Shown: positions 14,718 to 24,130 of the stretch, piece after piece
How the letters are laid out: every line of letters begins with the position of its first letter
Numbering within the stretch: position 1 is the stretch's first letter
The notes under the pieces: model-generated
Seen by the model: the letters and a program-made list of their open reading frames with translations, nothing else
The model's database searches: none
Told to the model about the DNA's origin: nothing
Program-made: the position numbers and the translations under genes
DNA from: a virus
DNA length: 42,061 nucleotides
Direction: 5' to 3' (one strand)
Virus record (IMG/VR): IMGVR_UViG_3300047562_002538
Span: 1 to 42,061 of that record

Positions 14718-15143
14718 ATGACTGAAATTAGTAAAAGATTAGAACAGATAGTTCGAAAAGAATTATCAAAAACTATTATTCCCGTAAAAACAGAGGAAGG
14801 AATCTTAGTAGGTAATGTATTGATCAAGAGTAGAGATAATCTAAAATATCTCTATAAGAACGGTGATCTGATATACGGAGGGATCTTTTTAAATCAATCA
14901 GCTATCGCTTTAGCTAACATATTAGCAAGAATTAGTTACGATCCTCGAGCAGAACAAATATATCTTGCTGATAAAGATTACGCTAAACATTTTATTGACA
15001 GCCAACTGATGAGAACTAATTACGAAAAGAGCAAGAAAAATAGAGATTTCGATCGGGCAGATATGCTATGGGCTAGATACGAACAAGCTAGAGATAGAGC
15101 ACAATCTGCTAAATCGAGAGTAGAATCTTTGTCTAAACTTTAA
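14718..15143 (+). CDS. Hypothetical phage protein with long helical C terminus, 141 aa
   Basis: ATG directly follows a terminator T tract; AGGT in the right arm is the only ribosome-site candidate. The N-terminal half has short beta-type sequence (KTEEGILVGNVLIKSRDNLKY); the C-terminal half is a charged helix (NRDFDRADMLWARYEQARDR). No signal or membrane segment. I recall proteins of this kind in marine T4-like phages; function unknown. Confidence 0.6.
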   Translation: MTEISKRLEQIVRKELSKTIIPVKTEEGILVGNVLIKSRDNLKYLYKNGDLIYGGIFLNQSAIALANILARISYDPRAEQIYLADKDYAKHFIDSQLMRTNYEKSKKNRDFDRADMLWARYEQARDRAQSAKSRVESLSKL

Positions 15144-15176
15144 TAAATATACAATAATATCTGGAAGCCAGGAACT

Positions 15177-17102
15177 ATGAAAACACAAGACTTTTTTAAA
15201 ACCACAAGTAAACAGATCAACGAAAATATCGAAAAGACTTTTGGTAAAAAATTGAATCTAGAAACGTTTAGTCTAGATCAATTACAGGATGCTCGCAATA
15301 AACTTCGCACACAGGTGAGCCAAGTCCGCGGTCAGAGTGGATTCAACGAGAACCTGGAAAATGATGCTTTTCACCAGGCACAGTGGATGTTGGATGCTAT
15401 CAACGCTGAAATCGCAGAGCGTGATGAACATATCATCGAATCTGATGTAGAAGAAGGCGAGGAAGAGGATGTTCCGCCAGAAGTTGAAGCAGCGATTGAA
15501 AAGTTCCTTGCAACAAATCCTAAAAATGGCGACGATCTACAGGCATTTCATCACAAGGCTATCAGCGATAAAAACAAAGATCTCGATGACTACCTAACCT
15601 TTTTGTATGATTATGTAGCAGACCAGACTGGCGCAGGAGGAACTGAAGAATTAGGTGTCTATGATGAAATGCTAGACATGTTACATCAGATGATGGCCGA
15701 TAAAGGTTGGAGCGAAGGTGTAGAAGAAAATGCGATGAAAGATGTAGACCACGATCTACGAATGATAGCTAATGACGGTGACGAAGACGAGTTGATCAGC
15801 GCCTTACAAGGCGACATGGGTTCGGGTGTAGCAGATGTCCTCAATGACATGATGAGCGAGCTACAGGATGAGCTGGCTGCTAAAGGTATGAACGATGTCA
15901 TCAACGACAACGACAAGATGATTGAGATGCTGTGGGACAAGCTAGTAGATGAATACGGCGGCGACGGCTGGGACGGTGACGACGATATAGACAGCAGCGA
16001 TGCAGATGCCGACGCACTGAAGTCAGCAGGTTTTGGTTCGGACGAAGATTATGAAAGCATCCAAAACGAAAAAGCACCAGGCTATGTTAGCAGAGGAGTC
16101 GGTAGTGTAGCAGGTGCTGTAGGTGGTGTTGGAGGAGCATTGCTTGGATCGATGTTTTGGGGATTACTAGGACCAATAGGTATCGGTGCAGGTGCTGTAG
16201 GCGGAACGGTAGGAGGATATAAAGTTGGATCCGAAACCGCAGATGCCGTGTGGGATAAGGTCACTGAACTCTTAGGCAGCGATAAAAAAGCTACGGAGTT
16301 TGGTGTTGCTCATGCCAAAGCAGCCAAAGCAGGAGAGACTAGTTTCGAGTTTGGTGGTAAAGAGTATGATGTAACTCTCAAACCACAGGAAGTTGGTAAA
16401 GCTGTTGCAGATCTAAAGTCTGTTAAAGAAGCCTATGCCATGGAAGTATCACCTCCAGGTTTCAAAGGCACAGTCAAAGCTATGAAGAAGCACAAGGATA
16501 TCGACAATCCTTACGCTCTAGCATGGCACATGAAGAAAAAAGGTTACAAGAGCCATAAGAAAGCAGATGGCTCGGATAAGAACGAATCAGTCACACAAGG
16601 AGAAGACATGACTACATTACGTGAAGGTGAAGTGCAACAGGCCAGTGCAATCGTCACCGCAAAGACGATGGTTGATAGAGTTGGCCGTTGGATTGAAGAG
16701 CTTTCCGGCATGGAGAATGAGACACTGCTCCAGCTAGGCGATTCAATCCGTGACGAGATGGGACAAGAGCAGGCCAAAGCATTCATCGAAGCCTGTGCTC
16801 CTGCAATCCAGCAAGCTCTAGAAACACTGAAAGGCACCAGAGACACGCTATCTAATGGTGTAAGAAGTTTGGCCACTGGCGAGCAACCAGCAGATATGCT
16901 AGGTGCAGAACCAGCAGAAGGCGGAGAGGCTGACATGGCAGCTCCTGCTCCAGAAGCCGGTGCTGAGATGCCTGCAGAAGAGCCTATGGGAGACGAGTTT
17001 GCTGCTGCTGAACCAGCTGCTGGCGGCGCAGAAGCTCCTGGACGTGAGCAACGTGAAAGTATCCAGTTCCAAAGCCGTCTATTAAAAGTTCTAGCAGGAT
17101 GA
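15177..17102 (+). CDS. Large virion protein with acidic, glycine-zipper and Ala/Pro-rich regions
   Basis: 641 residues. N terminus MKTQDFFKTTSKQINEN offers an I-N-E site for prohead protease. A very acidic region (about 90-300) with repeated DDDI/DED runs is followed by a glycine-zipper hydrophobic segment at about 305-350 (AGAVGGVGGALLGSMFWG) able to enter a membrane. At about 423-460 comes the motif SPPGFKGTVKAMKKHKDIDN and ALAWHMKKKGY, found in several phage structural proteins. The tail is Ala/Glu/Pro-rich. Possible core, internal or membrane-penetrating virion protein. Overlaps the next gene by four bases. Confidence 0.6.
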   Translation: MKTQDFFKTTSKQINENIEKTFGKKLNLETFSLDQLQDARNKLRTQVSQVRGQSGFNENLENDAFHQAQWMLDAINAEIAERDEHIIESDVEEGEEEDVPPEVEAAIEKFLATNPKNGDDLQAFHHKAISDKNKDLDDYLTFLYDYVADQTGAGGTEELGVYDEMLDMLHQMMADKGWSEGVEENAMKDVDHDLRMIANDGDEDELISALQGDMGSGVADVLNDMMSELQDELAAKGMNDVINDNDKMIEMLWDKLVDEYGGDGWDGDDDIDSSDADADALKSAGFGSDEDYESIQNEKAPGYVSRGVGSVAGAVGGVGGALLGSMFWGLLGPIGIGAGAVGGTVGGYKVGSETADAVWDKVTELLGSDKKATEFGVAHAKAAKAGETSFEFGGKEYDVTLKPQEVGKAVADLKSVKEAYAMEVSPPGFKGTVKAMKKHKDIDNPYALAWHMKKKGYKSHKKADGSDKNESVTQGEDMTTLREGEVQQASAIVTAKTMVDRVGRWIEELSGMENETLLQLGDSIRDEMGQEQAKAFIEACAPAIQQALETLKGTRDTLSNGVRSLATGEQPADMLGAEPAEGGEADMAAPAPEAGAEMPAEEPMGDEFAAAEPAAGGAEAPGREQRESIQFQSRLLKVLAG

Positions 17103-17374
17103 AATTCGATCAACTTTTTTCAGAAGACGAGTTCGTGAGGATTCGTGAACTAGCACCTGCTCCCCAGCCTTCTGTAGTAGGAGCAGGAACTGCTCCTACA
17201 ATGGCACCTCAGCCTGGCCAGGCTGCTGTCAGCGTTGATCCTCAGGCAGCTGCCAAAGCACAGGCCATGGCTGTCAAACAGATGCAGGATCAGAAAAAGG
17301 CCATACAAGATCAGATCAAAGCTAAAGAACAAGAGCTTATGGATCTTAGAAAAAAGCTAGCGGAGTTAGGATGA
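17099..17374 (+). CDS. Small Ala/Pro/Gln-rich protein with C-terminal coiled coil, 91 aa
   Basis: Starts MKFDQLFSEDEFVRIREL, giving an I-R-E site before LAPAPQP, which fits a cleaved head-targeting N terminus. A Pro/Ala/Gly linker (20-50) leads to a coiled coil (KAIQDQIKAKEQELMDLRK). Overlaps both neighbours by four bases (ATGA), so it is translated together with the large protein upstream. Probably a minor head or core component. Confidence 0.55.
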   Translation: MKFDQLFSEDEFVRIRELAPAPQPSVVGAGTAPTMAPQPGQAAVSVDPQAAAKAQAMAVKQMQDQKKAIQDQIKAKEQELMDLRKKLAELG

Positions 17375-17742
17375 GATTTTTTGAATTCGCAGGCGATGAT
17401 AATCTAGAAAAGTTTATTATCGTGCTTAAAAATTTTATTGGAAGAGCTTCTTCTAAGAAAACTCCTGCTAAGTTGAATTGGAACGGGTTGAATCAGATTT
17501 CTAAATCAGCAGGAATAGAATTGACTGCTGATTATGAAACATTCAAAAGCATGTATGATTCCAGTCCTCCTTTACAGGCCCTAGTAAAGAATTTCAACGA
17601 CAGTGGAATAGAACTCAATGTGCCCGGAGCACCCGACGAACAGCCAAAAGGCGACGGAACAGCTCAACCCGGAGACAGCCAAGCCGCTGTTGATCAAATG
17701 GCTGCATCAGCCGCACCACAGCAATTAGCTGCCCAGGCTTGA
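17371..17742 (+). CDS. Hypothetical virion-type protein with MRFFEF N terminus, 123 aa
   Basis: N terminus MRFFEFAGDDN is related to the MRFWEF/MRSFEF tags elsewhere in the window but lacks a clear L/I-x-E cleavage site. The middle (SAGIELTADYETFKSMYDS, then LQALVKNFNDSGIEL) is helical; the tail is Ala/Gln/Gly-rich and disordered. I recall homologues in marine T4-like phages. Function unknown. Ends the late block before an early-type promoter. Confidence 0.55.
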   Translation: MRFFEFAGDDNLEKFIIVLKNFIGRASSKKTPAKLNWNGLNQISKSAGIELTADYETFKSMYDSSPPLQALVKNFNDSGIELNVPGAPDEQPKGDGTAQPGDSQAAVDQMAASAAPQQLAAQA

Positions 17743-17775
17743 CTTTCTAAATTTCGTCCTGTAATATATACAGGA
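17739..17775 (+). promoter_or_regulatory. Sigma-70-type promoter with overlapping SOS-box-like palindrome
   Basis: TTGACT (17739-17744), 17 bases, TAATAT (17762-17767). The palindrome TCCTGTA-ATATA-TACAGGA at 17757-17775 covers the -10 element and runs up to the ATG. Its core CTGT-N7-ACAG is one base shorter than the LexA box CTGT-N8-ACAG. The expected RNA start is at or next to the ATG, so the message may be leaderless. Confidence 0.5.
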
Positions 17776-18470
17776 TGCAAACACAATACACACCTCCCCC
17801 ATTTGTTGAAAAATTTCAATATAAAGCCTGCACACAGGTCAATGATCCTGTTACTCGCAAGCGTGTCTATCTAACGCCCGACGGAGAAAGTCTCCCCTCA
17901 GTGACGACTATTCTCAGCGCCACTAAAGATATGACAGCACTGAACGAATGGAAGAAACGTGTAGGGGAAGAAAAAGCCCGTCAGATAACCACTGAAGCGG
18001 CAGGTGTCGGTACAGCTATGCACAGCAATCTCGAGCGTTTTATCTGCGGTATGCAGAGACAGCCGGGTAATAACCCTGTGCATGTGCAGGCCAATAAGAT
18101 GGCAGATATCATTATCGAATGTGGACTCTCCGACGTCAATGAAGTTTGGGCAATGGAACAGAGTTTGTATTTTCCAGGACTGTATTCAGGTACGACAGAT
18201 TTAGTAGCAGTTTATAAAGGAAATCCGTCAGTCTGCGACTACAAGCAGACTAATAAGCCTAAGAAAGAAGAATGGGTAGAGGATTATAAAATCCAATTAG
18301 TAGCTTATATATTAGCACATAATGAAGTCTACGGTACGGACATCCGTGAAGGACATGTGTTTATGTGTTCACGAGATCTACAGTATCAACAATTTGACCT
18401 ATGGCCCGACGATTTTAACAAATATCAAGATCTTTGGTTAGGAAAGGTAGAGGAATACTACAAGCTGTGA
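17775..18470 (+). CDS. PD-(D/E)XK exonuclease (RecB/Cas4-like)
   Basis: 231 residues. Nuclease core: G-x-x-A-M-H with conserved His near 82, GTTDLVAV with D142, VCDYKQ with D155-Y-K157, and IQLVAYIL as the QhxxY motif. This order is typical of RecB-family exonucleases encoded by T4-like marine phages. Predicted to degrade or process DNA ends in recombination, replication or host DNA breakdown. It has its own sigma-70-type promoter with an operator-like dyad, unlike the flanking late genes. Confidence 0.8.
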   Translation: MQTQYTPPPFVEKFQYKACTQVNDPVTRKRVYLTPDGESLPSVTTILSATKDMTALNEWKKRVGEEKARQITTEAAGVGTAMHSNLERFICGMQRQPGNNPVHVQANKMADIIIECGLSDVNEVWAMEQSLYFPGLYSGTTDLVAVYKGNPSVCDYKQTNKPKKEEWVEDYKIQLVAYILAHNEVYGTDIREGHVFMCSRDLQYQQFDLWPDDFNKYQDLWLGKVEEYYKL

Positions 18471-18471
18471 A

Positions 18472-18479
18472 GATAAATA
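18472..18479 (+). promoter_or_regulatory. Late-promoter-like GATAAATA
   Basis: GATAAATA 22 bases before the tailspike ATG at 18501, one mismatch from TATAAATA. A short inverted repeat around CCCT/AGGGG follows. Confidence 0.45.
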
Positions 18480-18500
18480 CCCTATACAAGGGGATGATCG

Positions 18501-20087
18501 ATGGCCGTAGTACAGATAAGCCGTATTCAAGTCCGCAGAGGACGTAAAAATGATGGTATTGGTGTACCACAACTAAGCTCAGGCGAACTAGCATGGGCAG
18601 TAGATAGCCAAGAACTATTTGTTGGCAACGGATCTGTGGCAGAAGGTGCCCCTTATGTGGGCAATACCAAGATACTAACAGAACACGATAATCTGTTAGA
18701 CCTAGCGACCAGTTATCAGTTTTCTAGCAATGACACTAGTATTGTAAATTCCGTTCCTCGATCATTACAGACGAAATTAGACGAGTATGTCAGCGTTCTA
18801 GATTTCGGTGCAGTCCCCGATGGAGCTACAGATAACGTTGAAGCTTTCGAACGTGCGTTTGCTGATCTGTTTCAAAACGCAGATAATAAATTTAAGAAAA
18901 AATTATTTGTACCAAACGGGATATATCTGTTTGCCAGCAACCTAAGAATTCCTAGTACCGCTATCATCGAAGGTGAGAATCAAAATCAAACCGTTTTGAA
19001 TATCAGTTCAAATAATATTTTGTTTGTCACCGAAGCTGGATTAGAGATCGGAGATTTCACTTCCGTAAATAGGCCAACGAATATCAAAATGTCAAATATG
19101 ACTGTGAATCGATCTACAGGTCGTTTAGTTCTATCGGGCATAAAAAACAGCAGTTTCGATAATTTAAAATTTTTAGGTTCGTACCAATTAGGCGACTCAG
19201 TAGTTGACTTAGAATCTAGATCGTCTGCAGTTTATTGGGAAAATACATTAGAAGGTATCAAAGTCGACGGAATAGTTTTTGATAAATGTTTCTTCCAACA
19301 TCTACCTCTGGCAGTGAGATCTGATCAATCTATCACTGCCGAAACTAATGTAAGTTTTAGAAATTGTGAATTTGAAATCTGTGAAACTGGAATTTATGTA
19401 GACGGAACGCTAGAACAAACTAATAAATGGAATATTTTCGATTCGTCTTTCACTAACATACACAGCGAGGCTATCAAAGCAACTGCCGGAAGAAAATTTT
19501 TAATCAGCAGAAATAAATTTACTAATTGTGGAAATGGAACTTCGTCGGCATCTTCTCCCGAAACAGCTATTATTTCATTCGGAGAATATTTCGGTAATAT
19601 TGTTTCAGATTGTAAATTTGACAGACACCTGGCAGCGGCTGTAGTGGCCAGTAACGCTGTAGATGCTATTCCAGAAGTCCTAAACGCTAATGCAGTTTCT
19701 CTAATAGATAAAAATTACACAGAAATATTTCTCAGTGACAGTTTTAGACCCTTGGCGGTTTTTTCATCTCTAAGTAGATACATTATCATCGAATATACAT
19801 TGAATTTGGGTGTACATTCTAGGACTGGAACGATAAAAATCGCTATCACATCAGATAAAGATTCAGTGTCGATCACTGACGAATATTTTTACACAGCCGA
19901 ATCACCCACAGCACCAGGAGGAGCCCTAATGACCAATTTTGAATTTAGCGTAGACCTTAGAAATAACACAGGATGGGACGACTCCACACTTGGAGACAAT
20001 CCCGAGACTCTGGTACTGTATTATATGAATCCGTTACAAGACGGACAGACAGGAACCATTTCGTACTCCGTATCCTACGGTGTTTGA
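18501..20087 (+). CDS. Tailspike/tail fibre with pectate-lyase-like beta-helix
   Basis: 528 residues. The N terminus VQISRIQVRRGRKNDGIG, PQLSSGELAWAVDSQELFVG and GAPYVGNTKILTE is the attachment domain common to fibres of marine T4-like phages. From about residue 95, VLDFGAVPDGATDNVEAFER is the entry motif of the pectate-lyase-like superfamily (PF12708), followed by the Asn-rich rungs of a right-handed beta-helix and a C-terminal beta domain. Likely binds or cleaves a surface polysaccharide of the host. Its stop overlaps the next gene by 8 bases. Confidence 0.85.
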   Translation: MAVVQISRIQVRRGRKNDGIGVPQLSSGELAWAVDSQELFVGNGSVAEGAPYVGNTKILTEHDNLLDLATSYQFSSNDTSIVNSVPRSLQTKLDEYVSVLDFGAVPDGATDNVEAFERAFADLFQNADNKFKKKLFVPNGIYLFASNLRIPSTAIIEGENQNQTVLNISSNNILFVTEAGLEIGDFTSVNRPTNIKMSNMTVNRSTGRLVLSGIKNSSFDNLKFLGSYQLGDSVVDLESRSSAVYWENTLEGIKVDGIVFDKCFFQHLPLAVRSDQSITAETNVSFRNCEFEICETGIYVDGTLEQTNKWNIFDSSFTNIHSEAIKATAGRKFLISRNKFTNCGNGTSSASSPETAIISFGEYFGNIVSDCKFDRHLAAAVVASNAVDAIPEVLNANAVSLIDKNYTEIFLSDSFRPLAVFSSLSRYIIIEYTLNLGVHSRTGTIKIAITSDKDSVSITDEYFYTAESPTAPGGALMTNFEFSVDLRNNTGWDDSTLGDNPETLVLYYMNPLQDGQTGTISYSVSYGV

Positions 20088-20493
20088 CACTAAAGGAACT
20101 GACAGACTAACTGAATGGCGAAAAATACGAGACCAACTTAAAGATAGCATAGATCCATATCAATCTGTCCTAGAAGTTTGGAAGCGAGCTCCGTTAGTCA
20201 ATCGATATCTTGATCCAGCTGATTCGAGATCTTGGCCCGATCCTTGGCATTTAATTTTAGATGATCGCTACGATGATCTTGCTCTAGCACTGGGAATATC
20301 ATATACTTTAGGATTATCAGAGCGGTTTATGTCCAGTCAAATTGAGATACATATGTCTATATCAGAAGAAGAAGAAAATTTTTTTGTTATTACTGATAGT
20401 GTAGTGATCGATGTAGGTTATAGGGTCGTTAGACCTGGTAATTTCGTTTTACCCCAAGCCAAGAGAATTTGGACGTACCAGAGTAAACTATAA
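20080..20493 (+). CDS. Conserved-type phage protein, 137 aa
   Basis: GTG start inside the tailspike stop region. Sequence SIDPYQSVLEVWKRAPLVNR, then RSWPDPWHLILDDRYDDLAL and GISYTLGLSERF matches my memory of a protein that follows fibre genes in many cyanophages and SAR11 phages. Soluble. Probably virion assembly or fibre-associated; function not known. Confidence 0.65.
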   Translation: MFDTKGTDRLTEWRKIRDQLKDSIDPYQSVLEVWKRAPLVNRYLDPADSRSWPDPWHLILDDRYDDLALALGISYTLGLSERFMSSQIEIHMSISEEEENFFVITDSVVIDVGYRVVRPGNFVLPQAKRIWTYQSKL

Positions 20494-20496
20494 ATA
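20489..20496 (+). promoter_or_regulatory. T4-type late promoter core TATAAATA
   Basis: Perfect octamer overlapping the stop of the previous gene, 23 bases before nrdA. GCAAGAGG provides the ribosome site. Confidence 0.6.
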
Positions 20497-20518
20497 TCAT
20501 TCCGAGCAAGAGGTTTAG

Positions 20519-22849
20519 ATGACAATCACAGTAATAAAAAGAAGCGGAGAAAGAGAGCCGCTGGCAGTTGAAAAATGGCAGGCGCAGGTCGCCAAAGTCT
20601 GCAAAGGTATCGCTGACGTTAGTCAGTCAATGATAGAGATCAAAGCACAATTACATTTTTTCGATGGTATTACCACCACTGAAATCGACGGAATCACACT
20701 AAGAGCCATCGTTGATTTGATCGATGTAGAATCAAATCCAGATGTAGGCCACACTAACTATCAATTCGTAGCAGGAAAACAGCGTCTTAGTATGCTGAGA
20801 AAAGATGTATATGGATCGTACGAGCCTCCTCGACTTTACGAAATTGTAAAAAGAAATGTTGAAGTTGGGCTCTATACACCAGAACTGCTCGAATGGTATT
20901 CAGAAGATGATTGGAATAGGATGGATGAGATCATCGATCACGAAAAAGATGAGCAGTATTCTTATGCGGCTATCGAACAGCTGATCGAAAAATATCTAGT
21001 TCGTAATCGCGCCACAAAAGAAATCTATGAAACTCCACAAGTTCGTTACATCGTTGCCGCCGCCACAGTATTTCATAAAGAAGAACCTAACTCAGCTCGT
21101 ATGCGTTACATCAAGGAATATTATAATGCAGCTAGTGATGGTCTTTTTACTCTTGCCACTCCTGTTCTTGCCGGTCTGGGCACCCCAACTAAACAGTTTA
21201 GTTCATGCGTCCTTATTCGTAGTGACGATGATCTTGATAGTATTTTCGCTTCCGGAGAAATGATGGCCAAGTATGCCAGCAAACGTGCTGGCATTGGTTT
21301 GGAAATTGGTCGTCTCCGTCCACTAGGTAGTCCCATCAGAGGTGGGGAGATCATGCACACAGGAATGATCCCATTCCTGAAGAAATGGTTTGGAGACCTA
21401 CGCTCGTGTTCACAAGGCGGTATCCGTAATGCTAGTGCTACGGTTTTCTATCCTATATGGCATCATCAGTTTGATGACCTTATCGTTCTTAAAAACAACC
21501 AAGGCACAGAAGAGACCAGAGTTCGACACATGGATTATGGTGTCGTTCTATCTGCATTCTTCTGGCGTCGCTTTAAGAACAAGGAGAACATTACGTTCTT
21601 CGACCCTAATGAAGTACCTGACCTTTATGAAGCCTTCTATAAGGATACTGCCTTATTCGAAGAACTATATGTAAAGTACGAGCGCAGTACAAAACTTCGC
21701 AAGAAAACAATGTCAGCTGAAGAAGTTTTCAAGTCTGGCATACTCAAGGAGCGTACAGATACAGGTCGTATCTATTTGGTGTTTATTGACAATGTTATGA
21801 ATCAAGGACCATTCGATCCCGAGTATCATACCATCTATCAAAGTAACTTGTGCTGTGAGATCCTATTACCAACCCGTCCATTTAAGAGATTAGACGACGA
21901 GGAGGGACGCATAGCGTTATGTACACTGGGATCTATCAATTGGGGATCGTTCCGTAATCCAGAGGATATGCGTAGAGCTTGTCGAATCTTACAGCGTAGC
22001 CTGTGTAATATCCTAGATTATCAAGACTTCTTAAGCATCCAAAGTAAATTGTCTAACGACGAAATACAACCTTTGGGGATCGGTGTAACTAATCTAGCCT
22101 ATTGGCATGCCAAGCGCGGTCTACAGTACGGAGAAAAGGATGCGCTAGCAGAAGTAAAATCGTGGATGGAGCATCAGGCATACTATCTCACAGAGGCCAC
22201 AGTAGAATTAGCCAAAGAAAGAGGTCCTTGTAAAGACTCTGACAAAACATGGTACGGCCGTGGAGTATTCCCGTGGGAACGTCGTGCCAATGGAGTAAAT
22301 GAACTTGCAGACTTTTCTCCAGAATTAGACTGGGAATCATTGAGGAACGAAATGAAAACACACGGAGTAAGAAATGCTACATTGATGGCTATCGCTCCTG
22401 TAGAATCTAGTTCTGTGGTTATCAATTCAACTAACGGAATAGAAATGCCGATGAGTTTGATTTCCACAAAAGAATCCAAAGCCGGATCATTCACACAGGT
22501 AGCTCCAGATTATCAGAAACTAAAAAACAAATATCAATTGATGTGGGAACAAAAAGACTGTGTAGGATATATCAAAACCGCAGCGGTCTTGGCTGCTTAT
22601 GTAGATCAGAGTATCTCAACAAATACTTTCTACAATCCAGCGCATTTTCCAGACCGTAAAGTGCCTACGACACTGATAGCAAGGAATCTGATGCAGGCAC
22701 ATCTATGGGGCCTCAAGACTTTTTACTACAGTCTAATCAATAAGGCAGGCGTCAAAGCAGAAGACCTAACACCCGAAGTGCATTATAATGGATTTCATAA
22801 CGAAAGAGAACTAATTGAAGAAGAGGATTGCGAGGCCTGTAAACTATGA
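20519..22849 (+). CDS. nrdA: Ribonucleoside-diphosphate reductase class Ia, alpha subunit
   Basis: 776 residues, full length (E. coli 761). An N-terminal ATP cone (VIKRSGEREPLAVEKWQ) suggests allosteric control is kept. Active-site cysteines are in KQFSSCVLIRSDDD, the SNLCCEILLPT thiyl-radical site and ALCTLGSINWG; the C terminus EDCEACKL has the thioredoxin/glutaredoxin-reducible cysteine pair. Converts NDPs to dNDPs for phage replication. ATGA overlap with nrdB; a glutaredoxin gene follows in the same cluster. Confidence 0.97.
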   Translation: MTITVIKRSGEREPLAVEKWQAQVAKVCKGIADVSQSMIEIKAQLHFFDGITTTEIDGITLRAIVDLIDVESNPDVGHTNYQFVAGKQRLSMLRKDVYGSYEPPRLYEIVKRNVEVGLYTPELLEWYSEDDWNRMDEIIDHEKDEQYSYAAIEQLIEKYLVRNRATKEIYETPQVRYIVAAATVFHKEEPNSARMRYIKEYYNAASDGLFTLATPVLAGLGTPTKQFSSCVLIRSDDDLDSIFASGEMMAKYASKRAGIGLEIGRLRPLGSPIRGGEIMHTGMIPFLKKWFGDLRSCSQGGIRNASATVFYPIWHHQFDDLIVLKNNQGTEETRVRHMDYGVVLSAFFWRRFKNKENITFFDPNEVPDLYEAFYKDTALFEELYVKYERSTKLRKKTMSAEEVFKSGILKERTDTGRIYLVFIDNVMNQGPFDPEYHTIYQSNLCCEILLPTRPFKRLDDEEGRIALCTLGSINWGSFRNPEDMRRACRILQRSLCNILDYQDFLSIQSKLSNDEIQPLGIGVTNLAYWHAKRGLQYGEKDALAEVKSWMEHQAYYLTEATVELAKERGPCKDSDKTWYGRGVFPWERRANGVNELADFSPELDWESLRNEMKTHGVRNATLMAIAPVESSSVVINSTNGIEMPMSLISTKESKAGSFTQVAPDYQKLKNKYQLMWEQKDCVGYIKTAAVLAAYVDQSISTNTFYNPAHFPDRKVPTTLIARNLMQAHLWGLKTFYYSLINKAGVKAEDLTPEVHYNGFHNERELIEEEDCEACKL

Positions 22850-23946
22850 GTAAAGCACAGTACGATTTAAAAACTAAAACAGATTATCTATCAAGAAAGA
22901 TGTTCTTAGACCCAGAAGGTCCAGTAACTATCCAGCGATTTGAAGAAGTCAAGTATAACAAACTACAGAAGATCGAGCAGACAGCTCGTGGATTCTTTTG
23001 GCAACCGGAAGAAGTCAGTCTCTCAAAAGATGCCAACGATTTCAAAGATGCATCAGACGCTGTCAAGCATATCTTTACCAGTAATCTATTGAGACAGACT
23101 GCCTTAGATAGCCTACAAGGTCGTGGGCCCGCACAGGTATTCACTCCTGTGGTCAGCCTTCCTGAGTTGGAAGCACTAATGTATAATTGGAGTTTCTTTG
23201 AGACAAACATTCATAGCCGCAGCTATAGCCACATTATCCGTAACATTTATAATGTTCCTAAAGAAGTTTTTAATACTATTCACGATACTAAAGAAATTGT
23301 GGATATGGCTTCAAGTGTGGGGAAATATTACGACCGCTTACACGTTATCAACTGCCGTAAAGAGATGGGTGAAGAAATTTCGGAAGAAGAACACGTAAAA
23401 GCTATCTGGTTAGCTCTCAATGCTAGTTATGCCCTTGAAGCGTTCCGCTTCATGGTGTCGTTCGCTACAAGTCTAGCCATGGTAGAGAACAAGATCTTTA
23501 TCGGTAACGGTAATATCATCAGTCTAATCCTACAAGACGAAGTATTGCACAAAGAATGGACAGCTTGGATCATCAATCAAGTGGTCAAAGAAGATTCGAG
23601 ATTCGCAAAAGCCAAAGAACAATGCGAGCAAGAAGTATATCAAATGTATATGGATGTGATCGAAGAAGAAAAGGCCTGGGCAGATTATCTTTTCAAGAAA
23701 GGTCCAGTGATCGGTCTCAATGCCAGTATCTTAAAAGATTTCGTAGATTACACAGCACTGACCGCATTGAAAGATATCGGTATCAAATATCAGCAGCCAG
23801 CACCAAAAACTACACCAATTCCATGGTTTAACAAGCATTCAGATACCAGCAAGAAGCAGACCGCCTTGCAGGAAAACGAAAGCACAAACTATGTGATTGG
23901 CGTGATGGGTGAAAATTTAGACTACGACGAACTACCGACTATATAA
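22846..23946 (+). CDS. nrdB: Ribonucleoside-diphosphate reductase class Ia, beta subunit
   Basis: 366 residues (E. coli 375). Di-iron ligands and radical Tyr are all present: TALDSLQGRGP (Asp), then ETNIHSRSYSHIIRN with Glu, His and the radical Tyr in the usual spacing, and LQDEVLHKEW with the later Glu and His. So it is the Tyr-radical, oxygen-dependent type. The C terminus (LDYDELPTI) would dock on NrdA. Coupled to nrdA by ATGA. Confidence 0.96.
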   Translation: MSKAQYDLKTKTDYLSRKMFLDPEGPVTIQRFEEVKYNKLQKIEQTARGFFWQPEEVSLSKDANDFKDASDAVKHIFTSNLLRQTALDSLQGRGPAQVFTPVVSLPELEALMYNWSFFETNIHSRSYSHIIRNIYNVPKEVFNTIHDTKEIVDMASSVGKYYDRLHVINCRKEMGEEISEEEHVKAIWLALNASYALEAFRFMVSFATSLAMVENKIFIGNGNIISLILQDEVLHKEWTAWIINQVVKEDSRFAKAKEQCEQEVYQMYMDVIEEEKAWADYLFKKGPVIGLNASILKDFVDYTALTALKDIGIKYQQPAPKTTPIPWFNKHSDTSKKQTALQENESTNYVIGVMGENLDYDELPTI

Positions 23947-23950
23947 TATC

Positions 23951-24118
23951 ATGTACAAAGCACAATTCAAAGCCCGTTCTCCTTACGAATCTTGGACTAC
24001 TATAGGAACCTATGGAACCGATGCTCCGGCTATTTCTGCCGCTCTGGCCAAAAAGAAAAAGGGAGCATTGTTAGTAAGAGTAGTAGATAAGAACGGCGCA
24101 GTGATATATTCAAACTAA
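23951..24118 (+). CDS. Small basic protein, 55 aa
   Basis: Starts four bases after the nrdB stop. Reads MYKAQFKARSPYESWTTIGT then GTDAPAISAALAKKKKG and LLVRVVDKNGAVIYSN: short beta-alpha-beta character with a lysine run. I recall similar proteins of 50-60 residues near nrd genes in marine T4-like phages. Function unknown. Confidence 0.6.
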   Translation: MYKAQFKARSPYESWTTIGTYGTDAPAISAALAKKKKGALLVRVVDKNGAVIYSN

Positions 24119-24130
24119 GAAAGGATAAAG

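Noticed and set aside
16544-17113. 189-codon minus-strand ORF
   Set aside because: Antisense of the Ala/Pro/Glu-rich end of the large virion protein; Ser/Ala low complexity and no ribosome site.
20519-23946. Intein or homing endonuclease insertion in nrdA/nrdB, as is common in phages
   Set aside because: Both proteins have normal length with uninterrupted motifs.
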